A stretch of 64,000 nt of DNA from Burkholderia multivorans ATCC BAA-247 (GTDB lineage Bacteria; Pseudomonadota; Gammaproteobacteria; Burkholderiales; Burkholderiaceae), in NCBI RefSeq assembly GCF_000959525.1, contig NZ_CP009831.1:1116001-1180000 (forward strand), read 5' to 3'. A program made the position numbers and the translations under genes. Shown one piece after another: positions 1 to 12,377 of this stretch; position 1 is the stretch's first letter, and each line of letters starts with the position of its first letter. The notes beneath the pieces were generated by a model that was given only the letters and a program-made list of their open reading frames with translations, ran no database searches and was not told the DNA's origin.

Positions 1-231
1 ACGCGAAGGCCGCAAGGGCCGCGCAGTGCGCGCGCAACGCGCGAGAGAGGAGTCGTCGCATGGGGAGCACCGTACGAAAGCCGCCAACGTTACGCAGCGC
101 AAATGTAAGAAATATGAAAATAAGGCGCAACGCGGGCGTGTCGGGACGCGCCGCGACAGGGTTGACTTCAAGCCGCCTTGAGGCAGCACAGTGTGATGGA
201 CGATCGACGAAGCAGACAACGGGAGCCGCGA

Positions 232-1086
232 ATGAAACAGAACCACGCCAACGAAGAACAGTCCGCGCTGTGGAACGGCCCGTCGGGACGCGCGTGGGTG
301 GACATCCAGGCGTCGCTCGACCGGCTGTTCGAGCCGTTCGCGACACTGCTCGCGGATGCCGCAGCCGCATCGTCCGCGCGCGCCGTGCTGGATGTCGGCT
401 GCGGGACGGGCGCGGTCACGCTCGACATCGCGCGGCGGCTCGGCGCGGACGCACAGTGCACGGGCGTCGATATTTCGGCGCGGATGATCGACGCGGCGCA
501 CGAGCGTGGGAAGCGCAGCGGCCTGCGCGTGCACTTCGTGTGCGCGGATGCGCAGACGCATGCGTTCGTGCCCGCCAGTGTCGATCTGATCGTGTCGCGT
601 TTCGGCGTGATGTTTTTCGACGATCCGGTCCGCGCGTTCGCGAATCTGCGGCGTGCGGCGCGCACCGACGCGGCGTTGCGGTTCGTCGCGTGGCGCAGTG
701 CGGCCGAGAATCCGTTCATGACGACCGCCGAGCGGGCCGCGGCGCCGCTGCTGCCGGACCTGCCGCCGCGACGGCCCGGCGCGCCCGGGCAGTTCGCGTT
801 CGGCGACCGGCAGCGCATTGCAGCGGTGCTGTCCGACAGCGGCTGGGCCGACATCGCGATCGAGCCCGTCGATATCGCATGCGCGCTGCCGGAACCCGCG
901 CTGAACGACTACATCGGGCGGCTGGGGCCGGTCGGCCTGGCGCTGCAGCAGGTGGACGATGCGACGCGGCGCCGCGTGGTCGAAACGATCCGCAACGCGT
1001 TCGAACCTTACGTGCAGGGCGCCGACGTGCGGTTCGAGGCGGCGTGCTGGCTGGTCACCGCACGCGCGCCATCGTCGGCCGCGTAA
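232..1086 (+). CDS. class I SAM-dependent methyltransferase
   Basis: Predicted cytosolic 284-residue methyltransferase of the UbiE/Methyltransf_11-25 type. The SAM-binding motif I is visible as VLDVGCGTGAVTLDIARRLG near residue 51, followed by an acidic motif II (GVDISARMI) and the core strands. The substrate cannot be read from the sequence. I chose the ATG at 232 because GGGAG lies 7 nt upstream and the protein then opens directly on MKQNHANEEQSALWNG, the usual start of this family; an in-frame ATG at 196 and TTG at 178 are possible but poorly supported. It stands alone, convergent with the small membrane protein downstream. Family call is firm, function open. Confidence 0.85.
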   Translation: MKQNHANEEQSALWNGPSGRAWVDIQASLDRLFEPFATLLADAAAASSARAVLDVGCGTGAVTLDIARRLGADAQCTGVDISARMIDAAHERGKRSGLRVHFVCADAQTHAFVPASVDLIVSRFGVMFFDDPVRAFANLRRAARTDAALRFVAWRSAAENPFMTTAERAAAPLLPDLPPRRPGAPGQFAFGDRQRIAAVLSDSGWADIAIEPVDIACALPEPALNDYIGRLGPVGLALQQVDDATRRRVVETIRNAFEPYVQGADVRFEAACWLVTARAPSSAA

Positions 1087-1164
1087 GGCGCGGCGCGGGC
1101 AGCCGCGCGCACCATGGGCGCGCCGTTCGTGCGCGATGCCGCGCCGCGCGACCGCGCATGCAGG

Positions 1165-1476
1165 TCAGCGACGCCGGGCGCGCAGCATCAGCCACGCGCA
1201 GCCCATCGCGACGAGCGCGAGTCCGAGCAGGCTCGCCTCGACGCCGAGCGCGAAGCCCGGCGGCATCTCGCCGCTGTTCGGCACGGGCGCGAGGTTGCCG
1301 GCGATCGCGACCGCGCCGCCGGCCAGCAGCGCCACGCAGACGATCCAGTAGAGCTTGCCGCGCGGCGCAGCGGCGCGGATGCGCCACAGCGCGACGCCGA
1401 AGCCGCCGAGATAGAGCAGGACGAGCGTGCCGAGCGCGACGAAGTCGGCAGTGCGATCGTGCAGGATGCCGCTCAT
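1165..1476 (-). CDS. small three-helix membrane protein
   Basis: Encodes 103 residues with three clear hydrophobic spans (about residues 10-32, 42-62 and 74-97) and a basic C-terminus (RARRR), consistent with a small inner-membrane protein. AGGA lies 8 nt upstream of the ATG. It begins 43 nt after the BetT-type gene stop on the same strand, so it is probably co-transcribed with that transporter. I do not recognise the family and assign no function. The reading on the opposite strand is a shadow with an Arg-rich composition. Confidence 0.65.
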   Translation of the reverse strand: MSGILHDRTADFVALGTLVLLYLGGFGVALWRIRAAAPRGKLYWIVCVALLAGGAVAIAGNLAPVPNSGEMPPGFALGVEASLLGLALVAMGCAWLMLRARRR

Positions 1477-1519
1477 CGCACGGATCCTGCATGCGTCGCG
1501 GGCGGGATGGGGCGCGCGT

Positions 1520-3550
1520 TCATTCCGACTCCGTCGCGTGTCCCGGCGCGCGGCTCAGCAGATGCGTGCGCTTGTCGGCCGCGAGCGACACGTAGCGCTC
1601 GTACTGGCGCAGCACGTCGGCGATCACTTCGTCGCCGCGCAGGTATTCGATGTCGTAACCGAGCCGCCCGTCCTCGAAGAACGTGATGATGCCGTACACG
1701 TGCGGGCGCGCCGACTGCGGCTCCGCCGCTTCGCGCATCAGGAATGCGGGCGCGGTTTTCGCGGTCACGCGCACGCCGTAGACAAAATCGCGCTGCTCGG
1801 CGGTCGGCACCGTGAGCCGCACCGCATCGTCGCCGTCGCGCTGCACGTGCGCCTCGACGCCGCCCGCGCGCAATTCGTCGGCGACCTTGCGCAGCGCGGG
1901 CATCACGGTGTCGGCGACGAACTGGCGCGCATCGGCCTCGGTCGTCTGGCGCAGGATGTGCGTCAGACGATGGCGCCAGTGCTGGCCGGTCCAGAAGCTC
2001 GTCGCGGGCGCGACGTCCTGCGAGTAGTGCGCGCGATCGGCGGCGAGCCCGCACCAGAGGCCGTAGCACAACGCGAGCATGATGATGGCCACCGGCAACG
2101 CGGCCATCAGCGTCATCGCCTGCAGCGCGCCGAGGCCGCCGGCGACGAGCAGCACGGCTGCCGTCACGCCGAGCAGCGCGGCCCAGAACAGCCGTTGCCA
2201 GACCGGCGAGCGCGCGGCGCCGCGCGTCGCGATCTGATCGATCACGAACGCGCCGGAATCGGCCGACGTGACGAAGAACACCGCGATCAGCAGGATCGCC
2301 ACGATCGAAAGCAATTGCGACAGCGGCAGGAAATCGAAGAAGCGGAACAGCAGGGCGTCGACGTTGGTGGCCGTCTGCGCGAGCGCACCGGCCGCGCCGT
2401 GCGTGTCGAGCCAGATCGCGCTGTTGCCGAACACGGTCATCCAGACGAGGTTGAACGCGGTCGGCACGAGCAGCACGCCGATCACGAACTGACGGATCGT
2501 GCGGCCGCGCGAAATGCGCGCGATGAACATCCCGACGAACGGCGACCACGACACCCACCACGCCCAGTAGAGAATCGTCCAGCCGCCGAACCAGCCTTCG
2601 TCGCGCGGCGGCGCATACGCATACGTCCGGAACGACAGGTCGACGAGGCTCGACAGATACTGGCCGATGTTGTCGCTGAGCGCGCGCAACAGGAACGTGG
2701 TCGGCCCGGCGATCGCGACGAACGCGAGCAGCAGGAATGCCAGCAGCAGATTCAGCTCGGACAGGCGCCGCACGCCCTTGTCGAGGCCGCTCGCCGCCGA
2801 CAGGCCCGCGAGGATCACGACCAGCGCGACGAGTCCGACGCGAAACGCGTTGCCGCCCGTATCCCAGCCTGCGACCGTATGCAGCCCGGCGCTGATCTGC
2901 ATCACGCCGTAGCCGAGCGTCGTCGCAATGCCGGCGACCGTGCCGACCAGCGCGAACGCGTCGACCGCGTGGCCGATCCAGCCGTTCACGCGCTCGCGCA
3001 GCACCGGATACAGCCCCGAGCGCAGCGTGAGCGGCAGGTTGTAGCGAAAGCCGAAGTACGCGAGCACGAGGCCCATCAGCCCGTAGATCGCCCACGCATG
3101 AAAGCCCCAGTGAAAGAACGTCATCAGCATCGCTTCGCGCGCGGCGCCGGGCGAAGCGGGCTCGACGGTCGGCGGCTTCAGGAAGTGCTGCATCGGCTCG
3201 CCGACGCCGAAGTACATCAGGCCGATACCCATGCCGGCCGCGAACAGCATCGCCGTCCAGGACACGAAGCTGAATTCGGGCTCCGCATCGTCGGGGCCGA
3301 GCCGGATGTTGCCGAAATCGCTGGCCGCGATCAGCACGAGGAACACGAGAAACGCCGTGACGGCCAGCACATAGAACCAGTCGAAGCGCGCGACGACCCA
3401 TTGCTGGCCGGCGCTGAACAGCGCGCCGGCCTCGTCGGGCAGCAACGCACAGACGACGAGCAGCGCGCCGATCAGCGCGAGCGACGGCAGTACGACCTGC
3501 GGCTTGAACGTGGTATGTGGCGAGGAACGGGAATCGGGCATGGCGGGCAT
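1520..3550 (-). CDS. betT: BCCT family choline/betaine transporter, BetT-type
   Basis: A 676-residue inner-membrane secondary transporter of the betaine-choline-carnitine family, the same size as E. coli BetT (677). The family signature WAWWVSWSPFVGMFIARISR is present near the middle, and GMGIGLMYFGVGEP matches the substrate-channel helix. About 12 membrane spans are followed by a soluble C-terminal domain of roughly 150 residues, as in BetT, where it senses osmotic state. Starts at 3550 or 3541 (MPAMPDSRS); neither has a good Shine-Dalgarno, and the extra upstream reading to 3937 is Arg-rich and overlaps the divergent promoter region. No betIBA genes lie nearby, so choline versus another quaternary amine cannot be decided here. 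Confidence 0.85.
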   Translation of the reverse strand: MPAMPDSRSSPHTTFKPQVVLPSLALIGALLVVCALLPDEAGALFSAGQQWVVARFDWFYVLAVTAFLVFLVLIAASDFGNIRLGPDDAEPEFSFVSWTAMLFAAGMGIGLMYFGVGEPMQHFLKPPTVEPASPGAAREAMLMTFFHWGFHAWAIYGLMGLVLAYFGFRYNLPLTLRSGLYPVLRERVNGWIGHAVDAFALVGTVAGIATTLGYGVMQISAGLHTVAGWDTGGNAFRVGLVALVVILAGLSAASGLDKGVRRLSELNLLLAFLLLAFVAIAGPTTFLLRALSDNIGQYLSSLVDLSFRTYAYAPPRDEGWFGGWTILYWAWWVSWSPFVGMFIARISRGRTIRQFVIGVLLVPTAFNLVWMTVFGNSAIWLDTHGAAGALAQTATNVDALLFRFFDFLPLSQLLSIVAILLIAVFFVTSADSGAFVIDQIATRGAARSPVWQRLFWAALLGVTAAVLLVAGGLGALQAMTLMAALPVAIIMLALCYGLWCGLAADRAHYSQDVAPATSFWTGQHWRHRLTHILRQTTEADARQFVADTVMPALRKVADELRAGGVEAHVQRDGDDAVRLTVPTAEQRDFVYGVRVTAKTAPAFLMREAAEPQSARPHVYGIITFFEDGRLGYDIEYLRGDEVIADVLRQYERYVSLAADKRTHLLSRAPGHATESE

Positions 3551-3692
3551 CCAGTAGCGGGTGCAACGAAGCGCGACGCCGCCCCGGCCGCGCATCGCGC
3601 GCCGGACCCTGATGCGGCGTGCATCGAATGTACCCCGGTGTCGGGACTGCAGAAAGGGGCGTGCAGCAAAATCGAGCTGACGAATTGTAAGG

Positions 3693-3705
3693 TATTCGAC
3701 GAATA
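3693..3705. promoter_or_regulatory. short palindrome upstream of the BetT-type gene
   Basis: Perfect inverted repeat TATTCG-A-CGAATA in an A+T-richer stretch about 145 nt before the transporter start. It could be a regulator site for the transporter, but a match this short may be chance. Confidence 0.25.
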
Positions 3706-3798
3706 AGGGAAAACCCGCATGACGCGCGCGCCGCGTGCGAAGGCGCACACCCGCGTGACAACCCTGATGAAAGTTTATTTTTTCCGCCTTGCGGATTG

Positions 3799-3814
3799 TG
3801 TAAATTGATTTACA
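3799..3814. promoter_or_regulatory. probable RpiR-family operator
   Basis: Perfect palindrome TGTAAAT-TG-ATTTACA, 22 nt ahead of the RpiR-type regulator start and inside the only A+T-rich segment of this gap. The RpiR-family regulator HexR binds palindromes of the form TGTAAT-n-ATTACA, so this has the shape expected for the operator of the adjacent regulator. Its position close to the start codon suggests autorepression of the whole peptide-utilisation operon. The role is inferred from family knowledge. Confidence 0.55.
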
Positions 3815-3836
3815 TCTTCGTTGCGGTCTTCCGTCC

Positions 3837-4781
3837 ATGACGCTTTCCGTTCCTCCCGATGTCGGTGCCGACGAACCCGCGATCGCCGAGCGCATTGCGG
3901 CCGCGATGCCGTCGATGACGCCGATCCACCGGCGCATGGGCGAGTTTGTACTCGCGAATCCGTTTCGCGCGGCGACGATGCGGATCGACGAGCTCGCGCT
4001 CGCGGTGAACGCGTCGATCGCGACCGCGAACCGCTTCGCGAAGGCGCTCGGCTTCGACGGCTATCCGGCGATGCGCGCGGCGCTCGTGCGCGGTTTCGAG
4101 GCGACGCTCGCGCCGGTCGAACGGCTGCGCTCCGCGCAGGAGCAGGAGCCCGGCGTGCGCGGCAGCGCCTGGATCGATACGGTGTTCGATCAGGCGGTCG
4201 CGAATATCGAGAACACGCGCGCGCAGCTGAACGCCGCCGACGTCGAAGCCGCCGTCGAGGCGATCGTCGGCGCGCGGCGCGTGCTGATTCTCGGCGCCGG
4301 GTCGAGCGCGTTTCTCGCGGGGCTGATGGAGCACGGGCTCTCGGTGTGTCACGACAACGTGCAGTCGCTCGCGCTGCTCGGCGGCCCGTCGCATGCGGCG
4401 CGGCGCCTCTACACGGCCGATGCGCGCGACCTCGTGATCGCGCTCGCGTTTCCGCGCTACGTGAAGGACACGGTCGAGCTCGCCACGCGGGCGGCTGCGC
4501 GCGGCGCACGCGTGCTCGCGATCACCGACGGCCGTGAATCGCCGCTCGCGCCGATCGCCTCGCTGAGTCTGTACGTGAAGGCCGAGCGGCGCTTCGCGGC
4601 GACGTCCGAGGCGGCCGTGCTGGCGACGATCGAAGCGCTGATCGACGCGGTCGCGCTGCGCACGCACCGTTCCGCGAAATCCGCGGCCGAGATGACCGAA
4701 TTCGTGCTGCCATGGCTCGTGCAGCCGCAAGCGGCCGTTCCCGCTCCGAACCTTTCCTTTCCCCGCCCGGACCCATCATGA
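3837..4781 (+). CDS. MurR/RpiR family transcriptional regulator
   Basis: 314-residue DNA-binding regulator. The N-terminal HTH_6 domain spans about residues 15-90 (MTPIHRRMGEFVLANPF through MRIDELALAVNASIATANRF), and a SIS sugar-phosphate-isomerase-like domain spans about 130-265, with VLILGAGSSAFLA at its ligand loop. SIS-containing RpiR regulators usually sense phosphosugars or cell-wall-derived sugars. Its TGA overlaps the ATG of the isoaspartyl peptidase gene (ATGA), making it the first gene of the operon it presumably controls. A HexR-like palindrome sits directly upstream. Target and effector are inferred only from position. Confidence 0.88.
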   Translation: MTLSVPPDVGADEPAIAERIAAAMPSMTPIHRRMGEFVLANPFRAATMRIDELALAVNASIATANRFAKALGFDGYPAMRAALVRGFEATLAPVERLRSAQEQEPGVRGSAWIDTVFDQAVANIENTRAQLNAADVEAAVEAIVGARRVLILGAGSSAFLAGLMEHGLSVCHDNVQSLALLGGPSHAARRLYTADARDLVIALAFPRYVKDTVELATRAAARGARVLAITDGRESPLAPIASLSLYVKAERRFAATSEAAVLATIEALIDAVALRTHRSAKSAAEMTEFVLPWLVQPQAAVPAPNLSFPRPDPS

Positions 4782-5767
4782 CTTCACCCGCGATCGTCGC
4801 GATTCACGGCGGCGCAGGCACGATCCTGCGCGATGCAATGGACACCGACACCGAACGGCAGTACCGCGCGGAGCTGACCGCGATCCTGCAGGCCGCGCAG
4901 GCAGTGCTGGCCGAGGGCGGCAGTGCGCTCGACGCGGTGACGGTCGCCGTGCGCATGCTCGAAGACTGTCCGCTGTTCAATGCCGGCCGCGGTGCGGTCT
5001 ATACGGCCGAAGGCAAGCACGAACTCGATGCGGCGATCATGGACGGCGCGACGCGAGCGGCCGGTGCGATCTGCTGCGCGACGCGCGTGCGCAACCCGGT
5101 GCTCGCCGCGCGGCGCGTCATGGAGGCGAGCGAGCACGTGCTGTTTGCCGGCGCGGGCGCCGATGCGTTCGCGGCCGCGCAAGGGCTCGAACTCGTCGAG
5201 CCGGGCTACTTCGATACCGACGCGCGTCATGCGCAGTGGCTCAACGCACGCGCGGCGGCCGGCATGATGCTCGACCACGATGCGGCGACGTTTGCGTTCG
5301 GCGCGCCGCGCCGCGCGGAGCCGCTCGATCCGGACCGCAAGCACGGCACGGTCGGCGCGGTCGCGCGCGATCTGCAGGGGCACGTCGCCGCGGCGACCTC
5401 GACCGGCGGCATCACGAACAAGCAGCCGGGACGCGTCGGCGACTCGCCGATCATCGGCGCGGGCTGCTACGCGGACGACGCGACCTGCGCGGTGTCGGCC
5501 ACGGGCACCGGCGAGATGTTCATCCGGCTCGCGGCCGCGCACGACGTGGCGGCGCAGATCGCCTATCGCGGCGCGACGCTCGCGCAGGCCGCCCACGACG
5601 TCGTGATGAACCAGCTGCCGCGGCTCGCGGGCCGCGGCGGCATCATCGCGGTCGATGCGTTCGGCAACGTCGCGATGCCGTTCAACACCGAAGGGATGTA
5701 TCGCGGCCATGCGCGCGTCGGCGCCGCGCCGGTCGTCGGCATCTATCGCGACGACGATGCGAGCTGA
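4778..5767 (+). CDS. iaaA: isoaspartyl peptidase / type III L-asparaginase
   Basis: 329-residue Ntn-hydrolase that cleaves itself into alpha and beta chains and hydrolyses beta-aspartyl dipeptides and L-asparagine. The nucleophile is Thr191 in KHGTVGAVA, the first residue of the beta chain (Thr179 in E. coli IaaA). Other family landmarks are IHGGAG at residues 9-14, [18 protein letters not shown] and STGGITNK. The ATG at 4778 overlaps the regulator stop and gives the canonical N-terminus. In E. coli the order iaaA-gsiABCD is the same, which supports both calls. It supplies amino acids from isoaspartyl peptides that may enter through the adjacent importer. Confidence 0.92.
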   Translation: MTSPAIVAIHGGAGTILRDAMDTDTERQYRAELTAILQAAQAVLAEGGSALDAVTVAVRMLEDCPLFNAGRGAVYTAEGKHELDAAIMDGATRAAGAICCATRVRNPVLAARRVMEASEHVLFAGAGADAFAAAQGLELVEPGYFDTDARHAQWLNARAAAGMMLDHDAATFAFGAPRRAEPLDPDRKHGTVGAVARDLQGHVAAATSTGGITNKQPGRVGDSPIIGAGCYADDATCAVSATGTGEMFIRLAAAHDVAAQIAYRGATLAQAAHDVVMNQLPRLAGRGGIIAVDAFGNVAMPFNTEGMYRGHARVGAAPVVGIYRDDDAS

Positions 5768-5792
5768 TGCCGCCGTGTTCGAGGAGACCCGC

Positions 5793-7736
<1,944 letters not shown>

Positions 7737-7843
7737 CGCCGCGTCGCGCGCGTCTGCGAGGCAGTGTGTTTGTCCGGCGCGGGGCAGTCGCTTCCGCGTC
7801 TTCCGTCACGCGTCACAGAACCATGCACAAGGAGCCAGCCCTT

Positions 7844-9406
7844 ATGAACAAGTCGCTTTCGTTGCCGATGTTCCGTCCGCGCGCGCTGCTCGCCGCCGGC
7901 GCGAGCGTGTTCGCGCTGACGGCCGCGTTGCCCGCGTTCGCGCAGCAGACCGCGGTGATCGCAGTCGACCAGACGTTTACGACGATGGATCCGTACGACG
8001 CGAACGACACGGTGTCGCAGGCGGCCGCGAAGTCGTTCTACGAGGGCTTGTTCGGCTTCGACAAGGACATGAAGGTCGTCAACGTGCTCGCGACCGGCTA
8101 CGACGCGTCGCCGGACGCGAAGGTCTACACGATCCATCTGCGCAAGGGCGTGAAGTTCCATGACGGCACCGACTTCAACGCGGACGCCGTGAAGGCGAAC
8201 TTCGACCGCGTGACCGATCCGGCGAACAAGCTGAAGCGCTACAACCTGTTCCGCGTGATCGAGAAGACCGAAGTCGTCGATCCGTACACGGTGAAGCTTA
8301 CGCTGCGCGAGCCGTTCTCCGCGATCATCAACACGCTCGCGCATCCGTCGGCGGTGATGATTTCGCCGGCCGCGCTGAAGAAGTGGGGGCGCGACGTCGC
8401 GCTGCATCCGGTCGGCACCGGGCCGTTCGAGTTCGTCGAATGGAAGCAGACGGACGACCTGAAGGTGAAGAAATTCGCCGGCTACTGGAAGAAGGGCTAT
8501 CCGAAGATCGACGCGCTCGACTGGAAACCCGTGATCGACAACAACACGCGCGCCGCGCTGATGAAGGCCGGACAGGCCGACATGGCGTTCCGCATTCCGT
8601 ACGAGCAGGTGCCCGACCTGAAGAGCAATCCGAAGCTCGACATCGTCGAGCGGCCGTCGATCGTCGCGCGCTACGTGTCGCTGAACATGCAGCAAAAGCC
8701 GTTCGACAACCTGAAGGTGCGCCAGGCGCTGAACTACGCGATCAACAAGGAGGCGCTCGTGAAGGTCGCGTTCTCGGGCTTCGCGACGCCGTCGACAGGC
8801 GTCGTGCCGCCCGGCGTCGAATTCTCGACGAAGACAGGCCCGTGGCCGTACGATCCGGCGAAGGCGCGCGCGCTGCTGAAGGAGGCCGGCTATCCGAACG
8901 GCTTCGAGACGGTGCTCTGGTCCGGCTACAACAACACGACGTCGCAGAAGGTGATCCAGTTCCTGCAGCAGCAGCTCGCGCAGGTCGGCGTGAAGGCGCA
9001 GGTGCAGGCGCTCGAATCGGGCGAGCGCGTGTCGAAGGTCGAGAGCGCGCCGGATCCCGCCACCGCGCCGGTGCGGATGTTCTATATCGGCTGGTCCGCG
9101 TCGACCGGCGAAGCGAACTGGGCGCTCACGCCGCTGCTGGCTTCGGCATCGATGCCGCCGAAGCTGTTCAATACGGCGTACTACCGGAACCCGGCCCTCG
9201 ACGACGACCTTTCGAAGGCGCTGCAGACCGTCGATCGCGCGAAAAAGGCCGAGCTCTACGGCGATGCGCAGAAGCGGATCTGGGCCGACGCGCCGTGGAT
9301 CTTCCTCGTGCAGGAGAACATCGTCTATGCGCGCAGCAAGCGGCTGCACGGCATCTACGTGATGCCGGACGGGTCGTTCAATATCGACGAGGTCTCGATG
9401 AACTGA
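7844..9406 (+). CDS. gsiB: peptide/glutathione-binding periplasmic protein
   Basis: 520-residue SBP_bac_5 family solute-binding protein, matching the length of GsiB (512). Residues 1-30 form a Sec signal peptide ending in PAFAQQ, so the product is periplasmic. Family landmarks include [25 protein letters not shown] and [13 protein letters not shown]-type stretches and the C-terminal [15 protein letters not shown] is 9 nt upstream of the ATG at 7844; an ATG seven codons earlier is less likely. It delivers substrate to the permeases encoded next. The signal peptide and operon position are clear; the ligand is not. Confidence 0.9.
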   Translation: MNKSLSLPMFRPRALLAAGASVFALTAALPAFAQQTAVIAVDQTFTTMDPYDANDTVSQAAAKSFYEGLFGFDKDMKVVNVLATGYDASPDAKVYTIHLRKGVKFHDGTDFNADAVKANFDRVTDPANKLKRYNLFRVIEKTEVVDPYTVKLTLREPFSAIINTLAHPSAVMISPAALKKWGRDVALHPVGTGPFEFVEWKQTDDLKVKKFAGYWKKGYPKIDALDWKPVIDNNTRAALMKAGQADMAFRIPYEQVPDLKSNPKLDIVERPSIVARYVSLNMQQKPFDNLKVRQALNYAINKEALVKVAFSGFATPSTGVVPPGVEFSTKTGPWPYDPAKARALLKEAGYPNGFETVLWSGYNNTTSQKVIQFLQQQLAQVGVKAQVQALESGERVSKVESAPDPATAPVRMFYIGWSASTGEANWALTPLLASASMPPKLFNTAYYRNPALDDDLSKALQTVDRAKKAELYGDAQKRIWADAPWIFLVQENIVYARSKRLHGIYVMPDGSFNIDEVSMN

Positions 9407-9482
9407 GCGCGCTCGCGCGCATCGCGGCTTGCCGGCGCAGTGCGTCGATCGCGCCGGCAAGCGGCCCCTGTTCGGTGTCCCC

Positions 9483-10403
9483 ATGCTGACTTTCATCATC
9501 AAACGGCTGTTCGGCCTGCTGCCCACGCTCGCGATCGTCGCGGTGCTCGTGTTCCTGTTCGTGCATCTGCTGCCGGGCGACCCGGCGCGGCTCGCGGCCG
9601 GCCCCGAAGCCGACGACGCGACGGTCGCGCTCGTGCGCGCCGATCTCGGCCTCGATCGGCCGCTGCCGACGCAGTTCGCGAATTTCTTCGTGAAGATCGC
9701 GCACGGCGATTTCGGCGTATCGACGCGCAGCAAGCGGCCGGTATCGACGGAAATCGGCGAGCGTTTCATGCCGACGCTGATGCTGACGATCGTCAGCATG
9801 GCGTGGGCGACGCTGTTCGGGATGGCGATCGGCATCGCGTCGGCCGTATGGCGCAACCGCTGGCCGGACCGCTTCGGCATGACGCTCGCGGTGTCCGGCA
9901 TCTCGTTTCCGGCGTTCGCGCTCGGCATGCTGCTGATGGAAATCTTTTCGGTGAAGCTCGGCTGGCTGCCCGTCGTGCCGGACGGCACGTGGAAGAGCTA
10001 CGTGCTGCCGTCGCTCACGCTCGGCGCGGCGGTCGCGGCCGTGATGGCGCGTTTCACGCGCGCGTCGTTCGTCGAGGTGATGAACGAGGACTTCGTGCGC
10101 ACCGCGCGCGCGAAGGGCGTGCACGAGCCGAAGGTCGTGCTCAAGCACTGCCTGCGCAACGCGATGATTCCGGTCGTCACGATGATGGGGCTGCAGTTCG
10201 GCTTCCTGCTCGGCGGATCGATCGTCGTCGAGGCGGTGTTCAACTGGCCGGGGCTCGGCCGGCTGCTCGTCGATTCGGTGACGATGCGCGATTACCCCGT
10301 GATCCAGGCGATCGTGCTGCTGTTCTCGCTCGAATTCATCCTGATCAACCTGACCGTCGACGTGCTCTACGCGGTCATCAATCCGACCATCCGGTTCAAG
10401 TGA
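9483..10403 (+). CDS. gsiC: peptide/glutathione ABC transporter permease 1
   Basis: 306-residue inner-membrane permease, exactly the length of E. coli GsiC. It has the DppB-type N-terminus ([20 protein letters not shown]), about six membrane helices and the cytoplasmic EAA coupling loop around [12 protein letters not shown]. It pairs with the second permease to form the channel. The start at 9483 places the first helix at the N-terminus as in homologues; an earlier in-frame ATG at 9429 adds residues of no family resemblance. It lies 76 nt after the binding-protein stop. Confidence 0.9.
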   Translation: MLTFIIKRLFGLLPTLAIVAVLVFLFVHLLPGDPARLAAGPEADDATVALVRADLGLDRPLPTQFANFFVKIAHGDFGVSTRSKRPVSTEIGERFMPTLMLTIVSMAWATLFGMAIGIASAVWRNRWPDRFGMTLAVSGISFPAFALGMLLMEIFSVKLGWLPVVPDGTWKSYVLPSLTLGAAVAAVMARFTRASFVEVMNEDFVRTARAKGVHEPKVVLKHCLRNAMIPVVTMMGLQFGFLLGGSIVVEAVFNWPGLGRLLVDSVTMRDYPVIQAIVLLFSLEFILINLTVDVLYAVINPTIRFK

Positions 10404-10410
10404 GGTGCGC

Positions 10411-11304
10411 ATGAACGCAACCGTTCCGAGCCCGGCCGCGCCCGCCGAGACCGCGGTGCGCACGCCGTGGCGCGAATTCTGGCGCAAGTTCCGCAAGCAG
10501 ACGGTCGCGCTCGTCGCCGGCGGATTCGTGCTGATGCTCGTCGTGCTCGCGTTCGTCGGCCCGCACGTCGTGCCGTTCGATCCGGAGAACTACTTCGACT
10601 ACGACGCGCTGAACGCGGGCCCGTCGGCCGTGCACTGGTTCGGCGTCGATTCGCTCGGCCGCGACATCTTCAGCCGGATCGTCGCGGGCACGCGGATCTC
10701 GCTCGCGGCCGGCTTCTTCTCGGTCGCGCTCGGCGCGCTGATCGGCACGCTGTTCGGGCTGCTCGCCGGCTACTACGAAGGCTGGTGGGACCGCATCACG
10801 ATGCGCATCGCCGACGTGCTGTTCGCGTTTCCCGGCATCCTGCTCGCGATCGGCGTCGTCGCGATTCTCGGCAACGGGATGGTCAACGTGATCTGCGCGG
10901 TCGCGATCTTCAGCATCCCGGCGTTCGCGCGGCTCGTGCGCGGCAACACGCTGATGCTCAAGCATATGACCTACGTCGAGGCCGCGCGCAGCATCGGCGC
11001 GTCCGACTGGACGATCATCATGCGGCACATCCTGCCGGGCACCGTGTCGTCGGTCGTCGTCTACTTCACGATGCGCATCGGCACCTCGATCATCACGGCC
11101 GCGAGCCTGTCGTTCCTCGGGCTCGGCGCGCAGCCGCCGACGCCCGAGTGGGGCGCGATGCTGAACGAAGCGCGTGCGGACATGGTCGCCGCGCCGCACG
11201 TCGCGATTTTTCCGAGCCTCGCGATCTTCCTGACCGTGCTCGCGTTCAATCTGCTCGGCGACGGCCTGCGCGACGCGCTCGACCCGAAACTGGAGCGTCG
11301 CTGA
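10411..11304 (+). CDS. gsiD: peptide/glutathione ABC transporter permease 2
   Basis: 297-residue DppC-type permease (E. coli GsiD has 303). It carries the OppC N-terminal segment ([20 protein letters not shown]), the periplasmic [17 protein letters not shown] motif, and the EAA loop [24 protein letters not shown] lies 6 nt before the ATG. It starts 7 nt after the first permease and its TGA overlaps the next gene's ATG, so translation is probably coupled to the peptidase downstream. Confidence 0.9.
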   Translation: MNATVPSPAAPAETAVRTPWREFWRKFRKQTVALVAGGFVLMLVVLAFVGPHVVPFDPENYFDYDALNAGPSAVHWFGVDSLGRDIFSRIVAGTRISLAAGFFSVALGALIGTLFGLLAGYYEGWWDRITMRIADVLFAFPGILLAIGVVAILGNGMVNVICAVAIFSIPAFARLVRGNTLMLKHMTYVEAARSIGASDWTIIMRHILPGTVSSVVVYFTMRIGTSIITAASLSFLGLGAQPPTPEWGAMLNEARADMVAAPHVAIFPSLAIFLTVLAFNLLGDGLRDALDPKLERR

Positions 11305-12377
11305 TGCGCACCGTGCCGAGGTGGAACGGCGCGTTGCCCGCCGGCCCGCGCGACTCGATCGCCGACGTGCCGGGCGTGACGGTCGGCCATTGCACGCTCG
11401 ACGACGGCGCGGTGCAGACGGGCGTCACGGTCGTCAAGCCGCACGCGGGCGATCTGTACCGCAGCAAGGTGCCGGCCGGCGCGGCCGTGATCAACGGCTT
11501 CGGCAAGAGCGTCGGGCTCGTGCAGGTCGACGAGCTCGGCACGCTCGACACGCCGATCGCGCTGACGAACACGTTCGGCGTCGGCACGGTCGCGCAGGCG
11601 CAGATCCGTGCGGCCGTCGCCGCGAATCCGCAGGTCGGCCGCGACTGGCCGACCGTGAACCCGCTCGTGTTCGAGTGCAACGACGGTTATCTGAACGACC
11701 TTCACGCGTTCGCGATCGCGCCCGCGCATTACGACGCCGCCTGCGCGGCCGCGTCGCGCGAGGTCGCGCGCGGCGCGGTCGGCGCGGGGCGCGGGATGTC
11801 GTGCTTCGATCTGAAGGGCGGCATCGGCTCCGCATCGCGCGTCGCGATCGCGGCCGAGCGGCCCTATACGGTCGGCGCGCTCGTGCTCGCGAATTTCGGC
11901 CGGCTGCCGATGCTGACGCTCGGCGGCGTGCCGGTCGGACGCATCGTCGCCGCGCGGCAGGCGGCGGGCGAGCCGGTCGCGCCGCCGGAGCAGGGCTCGA
12001 TCATCATGCTCGTCGCGACCGATGCGCCGCTCGACGCACGGCAACTGTCGCGGCTCGCGCGCCGTGCGGCGGCCGGGCTCGCGCGCACCGGCTCGGTGTA
12101 CGGGCACGGCAGCGGCGACATCGCGCTCGGGTTCTCGACCGCCTATACGATCGCGCACGATGCCGATTACGTCGCGCTGCCGGCGCTCGTCGCCGATGCC
12201 GCACTCGACCCGCTGTTCATGGCCGCGGCCGACAGCGTCGAGCACGCGATCGCCGACGCGTTGCTGCAGGCTGTCACGGTCGTCGGCCGCGACGGGCACG
12301 TGCGGCGCGCGCTGCGCGACGCGGTGCCCGACCTCGACCGCCTGCTCAACGAAGGACCGACCACCATTCAACGATGA
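11304..12377 (+). CDS. P1 family N-terminal-nucleophile aminopeptidase (DmpA/BapA-like)
   Basis: 357-residue protein of peptidase family P1, whose members include DmpA (L-aminopeptidase/D-esterase) and BapA beta-peptidyl aminopeptidases. The autocleavage and catalytic site is visible as KGGIGSASR, with cleavage expected between Gly165 and Ser166 to expose the Ser nucleophile. The N-terminal SIADVPGVTVGHCTLDDG and C-terminal YGHGSGDIALGFSTAY are also family-typical. No signal peptide is evident, so a cytosolic enzyme is likely, acting on peptides brought in by the upstream importer. It overlaps both neighbours by ATGA. Specificity for L-, D- or beta-residues cannot be told from sequence. Confidence 0.87.
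   Translation: MRTVPRWNGALPAGPRDSIADVPGVTVGHCTLDDGAVQTGVTVVKPHAGDLYRSKVPAGAAVINGFGKSVGLVQVDELGTLDTPIALTNTFGVGTVAQAQIRAAVAANPQVGRDWPTVNPLVFECNDGYLNDLHAFAIAPAHYDAACAAASREVARGAVGAGRGMSCFDLKGGIGSASRVAIAAERPYTVGALVLANFGRLPMLTLGGVPVGRIVAARQAAGEPVAPPEQGSIIMLVATDAPLDARQLSRLARRAAAGLARTGSVYGHGSGDIALGFSTAYTIAHDADYVALPALVADAALDPLFMAAADSVEHAIADALLQAVTVVGRDGHVRRALRDAVPDLDRLLNEGPTTIQR

Noticed and set aside
60-1595. Long open reading of 511 codons overlapping the methyltransferase
   Set aside because: Extremely Arg/Ala-rich translation without motifs, out of frame with a clear methyltransferase; a high-G+C shadow, although a GAGGAG does precede its ATG.
1427-3706. 759-codon plus-strand reading opposite the BetT-type gene
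   Set aside because: Antisense shadow, rich in Arg, His and Gln, with no family resemblance; the BCCT signature on the other strand is unambiguous.
3775-3800. T run followed by a CCGC-CTT-GCGG hairpin upstream of the RpiR gene
   Set aside because: The T run is on the 5' side of the hairpin on the plus strand and becomes an A run on the minus strand, so it is not an intrinsic terminator.
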